From Tissierellia bacterium (GTDB lineage: Bacteria > Bacillota > Clostridia > Tissierellales > Peptoniphilaceae): DNA of 32,928 nt. Under the pieces are notes generated by a model. The model was not told the DNA's origin. It saw nothing but the letters and a program-made list of their open reading frames with translations, and searched no databases. The translations under genes and the position numbers were made by a program. The stretch covers positions 1 through 32,928 of the forward strand of contig JAUNVD010000023.1 of assembly GCA_030537855.1 (NCBI GenBank), in the 5' to 3' direction. How positions within the stretch are numbered: position 1 is the first letter of the stretch; each line of letters opens with the position of its first letter. Shown here in pieces: positions 25,916 through 32,928 of this stretch.

Positions 25916-26917
25916 ATGGCTGAAAAAAATATTTGGGTTGTTGCCGAACTTACAGAAGGCAAACCAATCAATCTTAGTGTAGAGTTATTAGGAAAAGCCA
26001 CTAAACTTGCCGAAGAAAAAGGTGGCGATGTTGTAGGAGTTGTCATTGGTAAAGATACCCAAGAAGCTTGTGACATAATGATAAAATATGGCGCCAAAAA
26101 AGTTCTTAAAGTAGATGGGGATGTTTATGAACAATACTCCACAGATGCATATACAAAAGCGTTGGAAACACTTTTAGACAAATACGATCCTCTCCTCGTT
26201 TTATTTGGAGCAACAGAAAACGGAAGAGATTTAGCAGCAAGACTTGCAGCACGTAAAGAACTTGGTCTAGTGGCAGATTGTTTAAATATTATTTCTGTAG
26301 ATGAAGAAACAGAATTTAAATGGGAAAGACCAACCTTTGACGGTAAATTATACTCTGATATTCGAATAAAAACAAAACCTCAACTTGCTACAATTGCCAG
26401 CAAGATTTTCCGTGGGAATAAACCAAACGACGGTGCTGAGGGAGAAATTATAGAAGAATCTGTAGAATTTAGTATAGATGAAATTCGTACAAAAATTCTA
26501 GAAGTAATGAAAAATGAACATGACACAACTACTGATGATTTAGAAACTGCTGATATTGTTGTTTCCGGTGGTCGTGGACTAGATAATGCCGATAACTGGT
26601 ATCTTATAGACAACCTTGCAAAAGCATTAGGTGGAACTACTGGTGCTAGTCGTCCTATTTGTGATGCTGGTTGGGTAGATGTAAAGAAACAAGTTGGAGC
26701 AACAGGGGTTAAAATAACACCAAAAATTTACATTGCAGTTGGTATATCCGGTGCCATCCAACATTTAGCCGGAATGAAAAAATCCTCTTTGATCATAGCT
26801 ATTAACAATGATCCAGAGGCACCTATTTTTAAAGCTGCGCATTACGGTATTGTAGGTGACTTGTTTAAAGTTGTTCCTGCATTAACCGAAGCGATAGAAG
26901 AACTTAACAAAAAATAA
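25916..26917 (+). CDS. etfA: Electron transfer flavoprotein subunit alpha
   Basis: 333 residues. The N-terminal ETF domain (NIWVVAELTEGK) is followed by the C-terminal FAD-binding domain (about 200-325) with VVSGGRGLDNADNW, GASRPICDAGWV and GISGAIQHLAGM. There is no N-terminal ferredoxin domain of the kind found in some clostridial EtfA proteins. It begins 8 bases after etfB. Confidence 0.95.
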   Translation: MAEKNIWVVAELTEGKPINLSVELLGKATKLAEEKGGDVVGVVIGKDTQEACDIMIKYGAKKVLKVDGDVYEQYSTDAYTKALETLLDKYDPLLVLFGATENGRDLAARLAARKELGLVADCLNIISVDEETEFKWERPTFDGKLYSDIRIKTKPQLATIASKIFRGNKPNDGAEGEIIEESVEFSIDEIRTKILEVMKNEHDTTTDDLETADIVVSGGRGLDNADNWYLIDNLAKALGGTTGASRPICDAGWVDVKKQVGATGVKITPKIYIAVGISGAIQHLAGMKKSSLIIAINNDPEAPIFKAAHYGIVGDLFKVVPALTEAIEELNKK

Positions 26918-26940
26918 GAAAGAAAACTAAGGAGGAAAAC

Positions 26941-28083
26941 ATGGAATTTTATTTGAACGAAGAACTACTTGAACTGCAAGAAATGTTAAGAGATTTTGCA
27001 AAAGAGGACGTTGAGCCTATTGCAGCAGAAATTGACAGAGAACATCGTTTCCCAGAAGAAACTGTTGAAAAAATGGCAGAAATGGGATTATTAGGACTTC
27101 CATTCCCAGATGAGTACGGTGGAACAGGACTTAATAACGTTGCATATGCTATGGCTATTGAAGAAACTTCAAAAGTTTGTGGATCTACTGGAGTAATTAT
27201 TTCTGCACATACTTCTTTAGGTGCATGGCCAATTTACCATTTCGGTACAGAAGAACAAAAACAAAAATATTTAACAAGACTTGCAAGTGGAGAATGCCTA
27301 GGAGCATTTGGACTTACTGAACCAGAAGCAGGAACTGATGCTGCGGGAACTCAAACAACTGCTGTTCTAGATGGAGATGAGTGGGTTCTTAACGGAAATA
27401 AATGCTTTATCACAAATGGTGGAGAAGCTGAAATTTATGTAATCTTTGCTATGACGGACAAAGAAAAAGGAAACCATGGAATTTCTGCATTTATCGTTGA
27501 AAAAGGTACCGAAGGATTCACTTATGGAGAACCTGAAAATAAATTAGGTATCCACGCTTCTGCAACTAGAGAATTATACTTTAAAGATTGCCGTATTCCA
27601 AAAGAAAACTTACTTGGTGAAGAAGGAAAAGGCTTTAAAGTTGCAATGATGACCCTTGACGGCGGACGTATCGGAATCGCTGCTCAAGCACTAGGAATTG
27701 CTCAAGGTGCAGTTGATAAGACTGTTGAGTATGTAAAACAAAGAAAACAATTTGGTAAGAGAATTTCTCAATTCCAAAACACTCAATTTATGTTAGCTGA
27801 TATGCAAACAGAAGTTGACGCAGCTAGATTATTAATCTATCGTGCAGCTATGGCAAAAGATGCTGGCGAACCATATGGTCACTTAGCAGCTATGGCAAAA
27901 TTAAAAGCTTCTGAAGTTGCTATGGAAGTTACAACAAAAGCAGTTCAATTACATGGTGGTAACGGATACACTAAGAAATATCCAGTAGAACGTTATATGA
28001 GAGATGCTAAAATAACTGAAATCTATGAAGGTACTTCTGAAGTTCAAAAGATGGTAATCTCTGCATGGATGGGCGTAAAATAA
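26941..28083 (+). CDS. bcd: Acyl-CoA dehydrogenase, short-chain/butyryl-CoA type
   Basis: 380 residues, the usual length of short-chain acyl-CoA dehydrogenases. It has the FAD/substrate signature GAFGLTEPEAGTDAAGTQT, the C-terminal QLHGGNGYTKKYPVERYMRD and the probable catalytic Glu363 in IYEGTSE. It reduces or oxidises the C2-C3 bond of an acyl-CoA with EtfAB as partner. The order etfB-etfA-bcd differs from the common clostridial bcd-etfB-etfA, and no crotonase, thiolase or hydroxybutyryl-CoA dehydrogenase is adjacent, so a branched-chain or other short acyl-CoA substrate is equally possible. The symbol is a family-level guess. Confidence 0.93.
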   Translation: MEFYLNEELLELQEMLRDFAKEDVEPIAAEIDREHRFPEETVEKMAEMGLLGLPFPDEYGGTGLNNVAYAMAIEETSKVCGSTGVIISAHTSLGAWPIYHFGTEEQKQKYLTRLASGECLGAFGLTEPEAGTDAAGTQTTAVLDGDEWVLNGNKCFITNGGEAEIYVIFAMTDKEKGNHGISAFIVEKGTEGFTYGEPENKLGIHASATRELYFKDCRIPKENLLGEEGKGFKVAMMTLDGGRIGIAAQALGIAQGAVDKTVEYVKQRKQFGKRISQFQNTQFMLADMQTEVDAARLLIYRAAMAKDAGEPYGHLAAMAKLKASEVAMEVTTKAVQLHGGNGYTKKYPVERYMRDAKITEIYEGTSEVQKMVISAWMGVK

Positions 28084-28101
28084 TAAGTACGAAGAATTTG
28101 A

Positions 28102-28128
28102 AAAGGGACTCGAATGAGTCCCTTTTTT
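28102..28128. terminator. Strong terminator after the acyl-CoA dehydrogenase gene
   Basis: AAAGGGACTC (28102-28111) pairs perfectly with GAGTCCCTTT (28116-28125) around a GAAT tetraloop and ends in six T residues. The leftward lipoprotein gene stops at 28145, so the hairpin may also serve that gene from the other side. Confidence 0.92.
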
Positions 28129-28144
28129 GTTTCAAAAATAAATA

Positions 28145-28639
28145 CTATTTCGTCAATGGCACATCCATTGGAGTTAAAATGGTAAGTTCTGCCTCTCCCT
28201 CATATAGTTTGTATGTACCTTTTTCAATAAAAACCTGAATTTCATCAATACCAGTAGCATCTATGGTGAATTTTTGAGTAATCTTTAATTCTCCCTTTTC
28301 CAAAGATTTATGAAATGACAAAGGATAAAAGCCTTCTTTGTCTCCACCTTTTGGACGCATCCAAATAACAAAATCATATCCGTAAATTGGCTCTTTATCA
28401 TGGGATTCAACAACATATCTAAAATTATTCCCACCTTGATAATCCACCTCTAGGGAAAAGTTTTCATCTTCACTAAAAGCTCTAGCAATATCCTTAAACT
28501 CTCCTCCATCTTCCATTACTTTTGGCTGAACATTTGATTTACCATTTGGACCCCAAAGAGATTTTTCTGTTGGCCCATCTTCTCCTTTACATCCCGTTAG
28601 AAAAAAAAGTAAACAAATAGCTAATAGAAAACGTTTCAT
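28145..28639 (-). CDS. Hypothetical lipoprotein
   Basis: 164 residues. A short lipoprotein signal peptide ends in LTGC, so Cys17 should be lipidated and the protein anchored outside the membrane. The rest is hydrophilic and probably beta-rich (VDYQGGNNFRYVVESHD, FTIDATGIDEIQVFIEKG). No family is recognised. AAAGGAGGT precedes the ATG. It follows the stalk-domain protein gene on the same strand at 97 bases, so the two may be co-transcribed. Confidence 0.8.
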   Translation of the reverse strand: MKRFLLAICLLFFLTGCKGEDGPTEKSLWGPNGKSNVQPKVMEDGGEFKDIARAFSEDENFSLEVDYQGGNNFRYVVESHDKEPIYGYDFVIWMRPKGGDKEGFYPLSFHKSLEKGELKITQKFTIDATGIDEIQVFIEKGTYKLYEGEAELTILTPMDVPLTK

Positions 28640-28736
28640 AGATACCTCCTTTTTGTCTTATATCTATGATAACATATGAAAGAGAAATTTTATAGATGCA
28701 AATACTTTTGATAGTTTTTCTCTAAATACCTTTATT

Positions 28737-29714
28737 TTAATCTGATACTTTGACAAAAAGAATTCTACCTATAGGTCGATCAACCACAATGGAAATTTTC
28801 TTATCTTCTGTAGTAAAAACATCCCAGACCTCAGGATTGTTTAAAGAAGAAGGTATATTTTCTGGATTTTCTGTAAAAATCATAGTGTCTTTACGACTGT
28901 AGACTTCCTGAAGAAATTCTTCTGCTAAAGCTTTTCCTTCTTTTCGAGTCAAATTCTTTGCCTCTAATTTATAAAAATCATCTTTATAGGATTTATAGCG
29001 ATATTCTACTAAATAGTCATTATTGAAGGTAAAAGTAGCAATAAGACCTATTTCCCCATTGGAAAGTTTGTGAAGGACAGTGTAAGTTCCTTTTTCTCCT
29101 ATTGTAAATATTTCCTTACGTAATGTATTGGTAGGATCAAATTCTTTCACCACTTTATTCATGATAATACTACGATCTTTATGAAGTTCTTTATCTAATT
29201 TTTTAATACTTGCTACTCGCTTCCCTTCGTCCCAAGTTACAGATAAACCTAAGCTTTCTGCAACAAATCGGATAGGCACAAAAGTACGTCCTTCTCGAAT
29301 TACTGGTTTAACGTCTAAAGAATGTTTCTTCCCATTTATCATAAACTCCAATGAATCAGGAGTCATTTTTATAGTACTACTCCCCTTCTTAATGGTAATT
29401 TCTCGTTGTTCATCCATCCATTCTACTTGAGCATCAAAGGCTTCACTAATATATCGTAATGGAACATAAATCCTGTCTGATTCAATAAAAGGCTCTACCT
29501 TTGAATTTTCTTTATTTACTACCTTACCTTTTACCACCAATGTAAAATCTAACTCTTTAACCTCTTTTTCCTCTTTCTTCGTTTTTGAATAATAGGCATC
29601 TGGACATAATTTCTTGATTTTCTTTGAAGGTTCTCCCTTTCCAAAAACACCTCCAGAGAAAAATAAAATTCCTATCAAAGAAAATACTCCTATTCTTTTC
29701 ATTCCCATTTTCAT
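28737..29714 (-). CDS. Exported protein with copper amine oxidase N-terminal (stalk) domain
   Basis: 325 residues with an N-terminal signal peptide (about 1-25, no lipobox). Two stalk repeats follow (about 60-175), with YVPLRYISEAFDAQVEWMD and FVPIRFVAESLGLSVTWDE, the hallmark of Cu_amine_oxidN1 domains in Clostridia and Paenibacillus; these bind the wall or matrix and are not oxidases. The C-terminal part (about 180-325) contains LTRKEGKALAEEFLQEVY, which resembles YcdB/PepSY-like extracellular domains, though I am not sure. GAGGAGGAG precedes the ATG. The two-component genes lie immediately upstream on the same strand. Confidence 0.88.
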   Translation of the reverse strand: MKMGMKRIGVFSLIGILFFSGGVFGKGEPSKKIKKLCPDAYYSKTKKEEKEVKELDFTLVVKGKVVNKENSKVEPFIESDRIYVPLRYISEAFDAQVEWMDEQREITIKKGSSTIKMTPDSLEFMINGKKHSLDVKPVIREGRTFVPIRFVAESLGLSVTWDEGKRVASIKKLDKELHKDRSIIMNKVVKEFDPTNTLRKEIFTIGEKGTYTVLHKLSNGEIGLIATFTFNNDYLVEYRYKSYKDDFYKLEAKNLTRKEGKALAEEFLQEVYSRKDTMIFTENPENIPSSLNNPEVWDVFTTEDKKISIVVDRPIGRILFVKVSD

Positions 29715-29854
29715 CTTACTCCTCCTCGAAACGAAATAAAGGTAAATCTTTATAATAATAACTTTTATTCATTATCATTATTATACTCTTTTCACCTTTA
29801 TATGTGGTAACGAAAAAGTGAATAAAGAATGTCAATAAAGATACATTTTTATCT

Positions 29855-31147
29855 TTAAAGTATAATTTGAAATTGAGTACCTTCATCTGTGGAGGTTAAA
29901 ATAATCTCTCCCCTATGCTCCTGCACTATATTTTTACATATGGATAATCCTAGTCCATTGTTCCCTTTTTCTCCTTTAACAAACGGTTCAAAAATTCTTT
30001 CCTGTAAGGATTCTTCTATTTTTTCTCCATCATTATAAAATTCTAAAATAATTTTATTTTTCTTTTTTCTTAAACCAAGACGAATCATATTATCTGCATA
30101 TTTCATTTGATTTTCCATTAAATTTTCAATCAGTACCTGAATTGCTTCTGGATCTCCATAATATAAAATATTTGGTTCTATGGTAATTTCAAAATTTTTA
30201 AACTCTTCTGTTAATGTTTGATAATTAAGAATCAGCCCCTCAAAAAGAGAAGATAGGTCAAAATCTTCAAACTCTAATTCCTTGGCATTTAAAGAAGCAT
30301 AGCGTAATAGTAAATTCACCTTATCTTTCATTCTAGCTGTTTGTTTTAAAATTGTTTCTAAAGTAGAAGGAAGATTTCCTTTTGGATAAATATCATCTAA
30401 TGCTGAAGTCACGTAACTTTCAATTACCATAATCGGAGTTTTCATTTCATGAGAGATATATTGAATCGTTGATTGTTCCAATCTGTCTTTTTCCAATAAT
30501 TCATCTTGCATTTTTTGAATAGCATTTGCCAATGCTTTAATATTTTCATCTTTCGTTTCAATTTCAAGATTTTGTTCTTTTAAATTTAATTTGGAAATTT
30601 TTTTAACATATTCTACAAGTCCTTCAATATTAGCATATAGTTTTTGACTAATGTAGTTAATATATAAATAAGAAACCCCTAGAATAAGAAGAGTAAAACA
30701 TATGAAAGAAATAAGAATTTTCATAAAGATTTCTGCATAAATATCCTTGATCACTGAATATTTATACAGATATTCTCCTTCTTCTGTATCTAAAGTTACC
30801 ATATAGAGAAGATGTTTATTGTCCACTTTTTCTCGATACATTTTTCGAATTTCCTTTTGTGTTTGTGCATCTTCTTGAATTTTTTTCCTCGTATTCACTC
30901 CATGGGTAGCTTGTAGCACATCAATACTATGAGTTGTAACCCCTAGTATCCATTCATTTTTTACTCCTAAGTCATCTAAATTTTCTAATGTATATTCATC
31001 AATAATCCTATCTTCAAAAATATTACTAAAATGATAAAAGGACCAATAATAAACAATTCCTACTGAAATACTCGAGATAATCAACACATAAATAATCGTT
31101 GGTCTCCAAAACTTACTGTATAACCATTGTCTTTTTGTATTTTTCAT
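29855..31147 (-). CDS. Two-component sensor histidine kinase
   Basis: 430 residues. One membrane segment (about 17-36), an external sensor stretch of about 100 residues, and a second segment (about 141-163) are followed by a cytoplasmic linker. The H-box ISHEMKTPIM gives phospho-acceptor His233; the ATPase domain has the N-box ENLMENQMKYA, G1 NDGEKI and G2 GNNGLGLSI. It phosphorylates the response regulator whose stop overlaps its start by four bases (ATGA). The signal sensed cannot be told from the sequence. Confidence 0.95.
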   Translation of the reverse strand: MKNTKRQWLYSKFWRPTIIYVLIISSISVGIVYYWSFYHFSNIFEDRIIDEYTLENLDDLGVKNEWILGVTTHSIDVLQATHGVNTRKKIQEDAQTQKEIRKMYREKVDNKHLLYMVTLDTEEGEYLYKYSVIKDIYAEIFMKILISFICFTLLILGVSYLYINYISQKLYANIEGLVEYVKKISKLNLKEQNLEIETKDENIKALANAIQKMQDELLEKDRLEQSTIQYISHEMKTPIMVIESYVTSALDDIYPKGNLPSTLETILKQTARMKDKVNLLLRYASLNAKELEFEDFDLSSLFEGLILNYQTLTEEFKNFEITIEPNILYYGDPEAIQVLIENLMENQMKYADNMIRLGLRKKKNKIILEFYNDGEKIEESLQERIFEPFVKGEKGNNGLGLSICKNIVQEHRGEIILTSTDEGTQFQIIL

Positions 31148-31809
31148 TTGTTAAACCTATACCCATATCCATAAATTGTTTCTATATTAAATTCTGGCAT
31201 TTTTTTCCTAATATTTTTAATATAATTATCTACCACTCGATCGTACCCATAAAAATTCTCTCCCCAAATAGTACGAAGTAGAGTGTCTCTAGAAATTGCA
31301 ATCGAAGGATTGGAGATAAAATAATAAATAATGTCAAACTCACGACTTGTTACATTAATCTTTTCTTTTCCTAAAAATATAAATCTTTTATCCACATTAA
31401 TATGATAAGGTGCAATATCAATCATCCCCTCTTCCACCTGGGAGGTTTGTCGTTCTAAAACTTTTGAAACCCGATAAACTAGCTCTGCAGGTAAAAAAGG
31501 TTTCGAAACATAGTCGTCACAACCAAGCTCAAATCCTAAAACTCTGTCAAAACTATCATTCCTAGCAGAAATCAAAATCACAGGAATACTTGGATTAAAC
31601 TCCTTTAATTGTTTTAAAATCTCCACTCCACTTCCATCTGGAAGCATAATATCTAAAACCCATAGGTCAAAAGTATCTTTAGACTTTAAAAGTTCTAAGG
31701 CCTCTCGTAAGGTACCTCCAGAACTTACATGATGTCCATCTTTTTCTAAATATAAAGATAAAATATCATTAAGATCCTTTTCATCTTCAATTAAACAAAT
31801 ATTTGCCAT
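31144..31809 (-). CDS. OmpR-family response regulator
   Basis: 221 residues. The receiver domain has the acidic pair in LIEDEKD, phospho-acceptor Asp53 in LWVLDIMLPDGSG and Lys103 in VSKPF. The C-terminal winged helix (about 125-221) has TSREFDIIYYF and VDNYIKNIRKK typical of OmpR/PhoB. The frame extends to 31863, but ATG 31809 follows AGAGGGG and gives the family start MANICLIEDE. It is divergent from the YfcC-type carrier, 160 bases away, so it may control that gene as well as its own. Confidence 0.95.
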   Translation of the reverse strand: MANICLIEDEKDLNDILSLYLEKDGHHVSSGGTLREALELLKSKDTFDLWVLDIMLPDGSGVEILKQLKEFNPSIPVILISARNDSFDRVLGFELGCDDYVSKPFLPAELVYRVSKVLERQTSQVEEGMIDIAPYHINVDKRFIFLGKEKINVTSREFDIIYYFISNPSIAISRDTLLRTIWGENFYGYDRVVDNYIKNIRKKMPEFNIETIYGYGYRFNK

Positions 31810-31969
31810 CTTAGCCCCTCTTTCTAATGTTAGATTCCTTTCACTTATCCTTTCCTTTAACACAATGTAACAAAATTCTATATGATCTTACAACCTATTT
31901 TTATTCTTATAATACAATTACCTTTTATACTTATACTATCTAAATAAGTAAATATATCAGGAGGTAAAT

Positions 31970-32928
31970 ATGAAAAAAAGGAAAAAGTTTGCATTGCCGT
32001 CGTCTATTACGACTTTGCTTATTATTACTGCCGTTATAGCTATTTTAACATATTTCATCCCCTCTGGAGAATATCAATACTTAAATGACCAGCCTGTTGC
32101 AGGTTCCTATGCTACAGTTCCAAGTAATCCCCAGGGATTATGGAATATTTTAGCTGCCCCTATTGAAGGTTTTAAAGAAGCCATTGAAATTATTTTATTC
32201 GTGTTAGTTCTAGGAGGAACCTTAGGAGTACTTTTCGACACAAAAGCCATTGATGCAGGACTGGGAAAAGTTGTGACATCCTTAAAGGGGAAAGAAAAAA
32301 TCATGTTACCAGTAATCCTAATTATATGTTCCATTGGAGGAACTACTTATGGCATGGCAGAAGAAACCATTGCCTTTTATCCTATCATTATGCCTATTCT
32401 CTTAGCAGCAGGATATGACGTTATCACTGGAATCATGGTGATTTTCCTTGGTGCTGGAATAGGAGTTGCTGGAGGTCTTATCAATCCATTTTCCGTTGGT
32501 ATTGCTTCAAATCTTGCAGGTATTTCTATCGCCGATGGATTATTTGTCCGTTTTATTTTATATATGGCATATTTAATCTTTGGCCTCATTTTTGTAATGA
32601 GATATGCGGGTAAAGTCAAAGAAGATCCGTCAAAATCCATTGTTTATGATATTAAAAACGAAGTAGAAGCTCCCTTTAATAAAATATCTCAAGATGATTC
32701 TGTCGTCTTTACCAAGAAGAGAAAAGCAGTACTAAGTATTTTTGGTATTATGTTCTTTATTATGATTGTGTCCATAATTCCATGGAACGACAAATTTAAT
32801 ATTACTATTTTTCAAAATTTTAATGAATGGATTCATGCACTTCCTGTTATTGGTCCTATCATTGGAAATGTACCAGCATTAGGGGATTGGTACTTTAAAG
32901 AAATGACCATATTATTTTTCATTGGAGC
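31970..32928 (+). CDS. YfcC-family membrane carrier (partial, cut by window end)
   Basis: The first 319 residues are present and the frame is open at the window edge. The start is ATG 31970 behind AGGAGGT; residues begin MKKRKKFALPSSITTLL. Successive membrane segments, the IPSGEYQYL motif after the first one, GGTTYGMAEETIAFYPI and GVAGGLINPFSVGIAS mark the YfcC/DcuC-ArcD-like superfamily of carriers, members of which move dicarboxylates, basic amino acids or peptides-derived compounds. The exact substrate is unknown. Divergent from the OmpR-type regulator. Confidence 0.9.
   Translation, partial: MKKRKKFALPSSITTLLIITAVIAILTYFIPSGEYQYLNDQPVAGSYATVPSNPQGLWNILAAPIEGFKEAIEIILFVLVLGGTLGVLFDTKAIDAGLGKVVTSLKGKEKIMLPVILIICSIGGTTYGMAEETIAFYPIIMPILLAAGYDVITGIMVIFLGAGIGVAGGLINPFSVGIASNLAGISIADGLFVRFILYMAYLIFGLIFVMRYAGKVKEDPSKSIVYDIKNEVEAPFNKISQDDSVVFTKKRKAVLSIFGIMFFIMIVSIIPWNDKFNITIFQNFNEWIHALPVIGPIIGNVPALGDWYFKEMTILFFIG

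Noticed and set aside
29836-29857. Hairpin TAAAGATA/TATCTTTA at the end of the histidine kinase gene
   Set aside because: The stem is almost entirely A/T, overlaps the stop codon and has no T tract, so it is not reported as a terminator.
32107-32640. Minus-strand open frames in the last kilobase
   Set aside because: They are antisense to the YfcC-family carrier, which has a clear start, ribosome-binding site and family motifs.

Overview
The window looks like chromosome of a low-GC anaerobic Firmicute, most likely class Clostridia or Tissierellia. Supporting signs are AT-rich codon use, strong AGGAGG ribosome-binding sites, zinc-type S14, an S10-spc-alpha ribosomal operon, an EtfBA/acyl-CoA dehydrogenase operon and a copper-amine-oxidase-N stalk protein. 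The species cannot be named from the sequence alone.

Layout. (1) 194-9793: an accessory carboxylate/acyl-CoA module. One promoter (TTGACA-17-TATGAT, 9765-9793) reads leftward through a KAS III/thiolase-fold enzyme, a complete branched-chain amino-acid-type (LIV/HAAT) ABC importer (two permeases, two ATPases, lipoprotein receptor), a 4-hydroxybutyrate/acetate-type CoA-transferase, an alpha/beta hydrolase and a TetR regulator. A second alpha/beta hydrolase faces the cluster at 194-1081. A perfect TGAATG-N2-CATTCA palindrome just downstream of the operon -10, and a related AATG-N6-CATT element in the candidate promoter of the outlying hydrolase, resemble boxes of FadR-type TetR proteins. This is the most unusual system in the window: uptake, CoA activation, C-C bond chemistry and ester or C-C hydrolysis of an unknown substrate under one regulator. 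(2) 10068-10400: a small membrane protein of unknown function.

(3) 10515-24653: one leftward ribosomal operon, rpsJ to rplQ, with secY, adk, a KOW protein, infA and rpoA. It starts at TTGAAA-17-TATAAT and has a roughly 210-nt structured leader with mutually exclusive hairpins. map is absent between adk and the KOW gene, and rpsD is absent between rpsK and rpoA. (4) 24997-28128: a rightward etfB-etfA-acyl-CoA dehydrogenase operon with a 5'-UTR hairpin, ending in a strong terminator.

(5) 28145-31809: leftward genes for a lipoprotein, a stalk-domain exported protein and an OmpR-type response regulator/histidine kinase pair. (6) 31970-end: the start of a divergent YfcC-family membrane carrier, cut by the window edge.

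Several start sites were moved inward from the longest open frame because an in-frame ATG or GTG sits at proper distance from a Shine-Dalgarno sequence (CoA-transferase, livG, livM, rpoA, KOW gene, rplO, rplF, rplE, rpmC, rplC, response regulator). No tRNA, rRNA, insertion sequence, CRISPR array or phage gene was seen.
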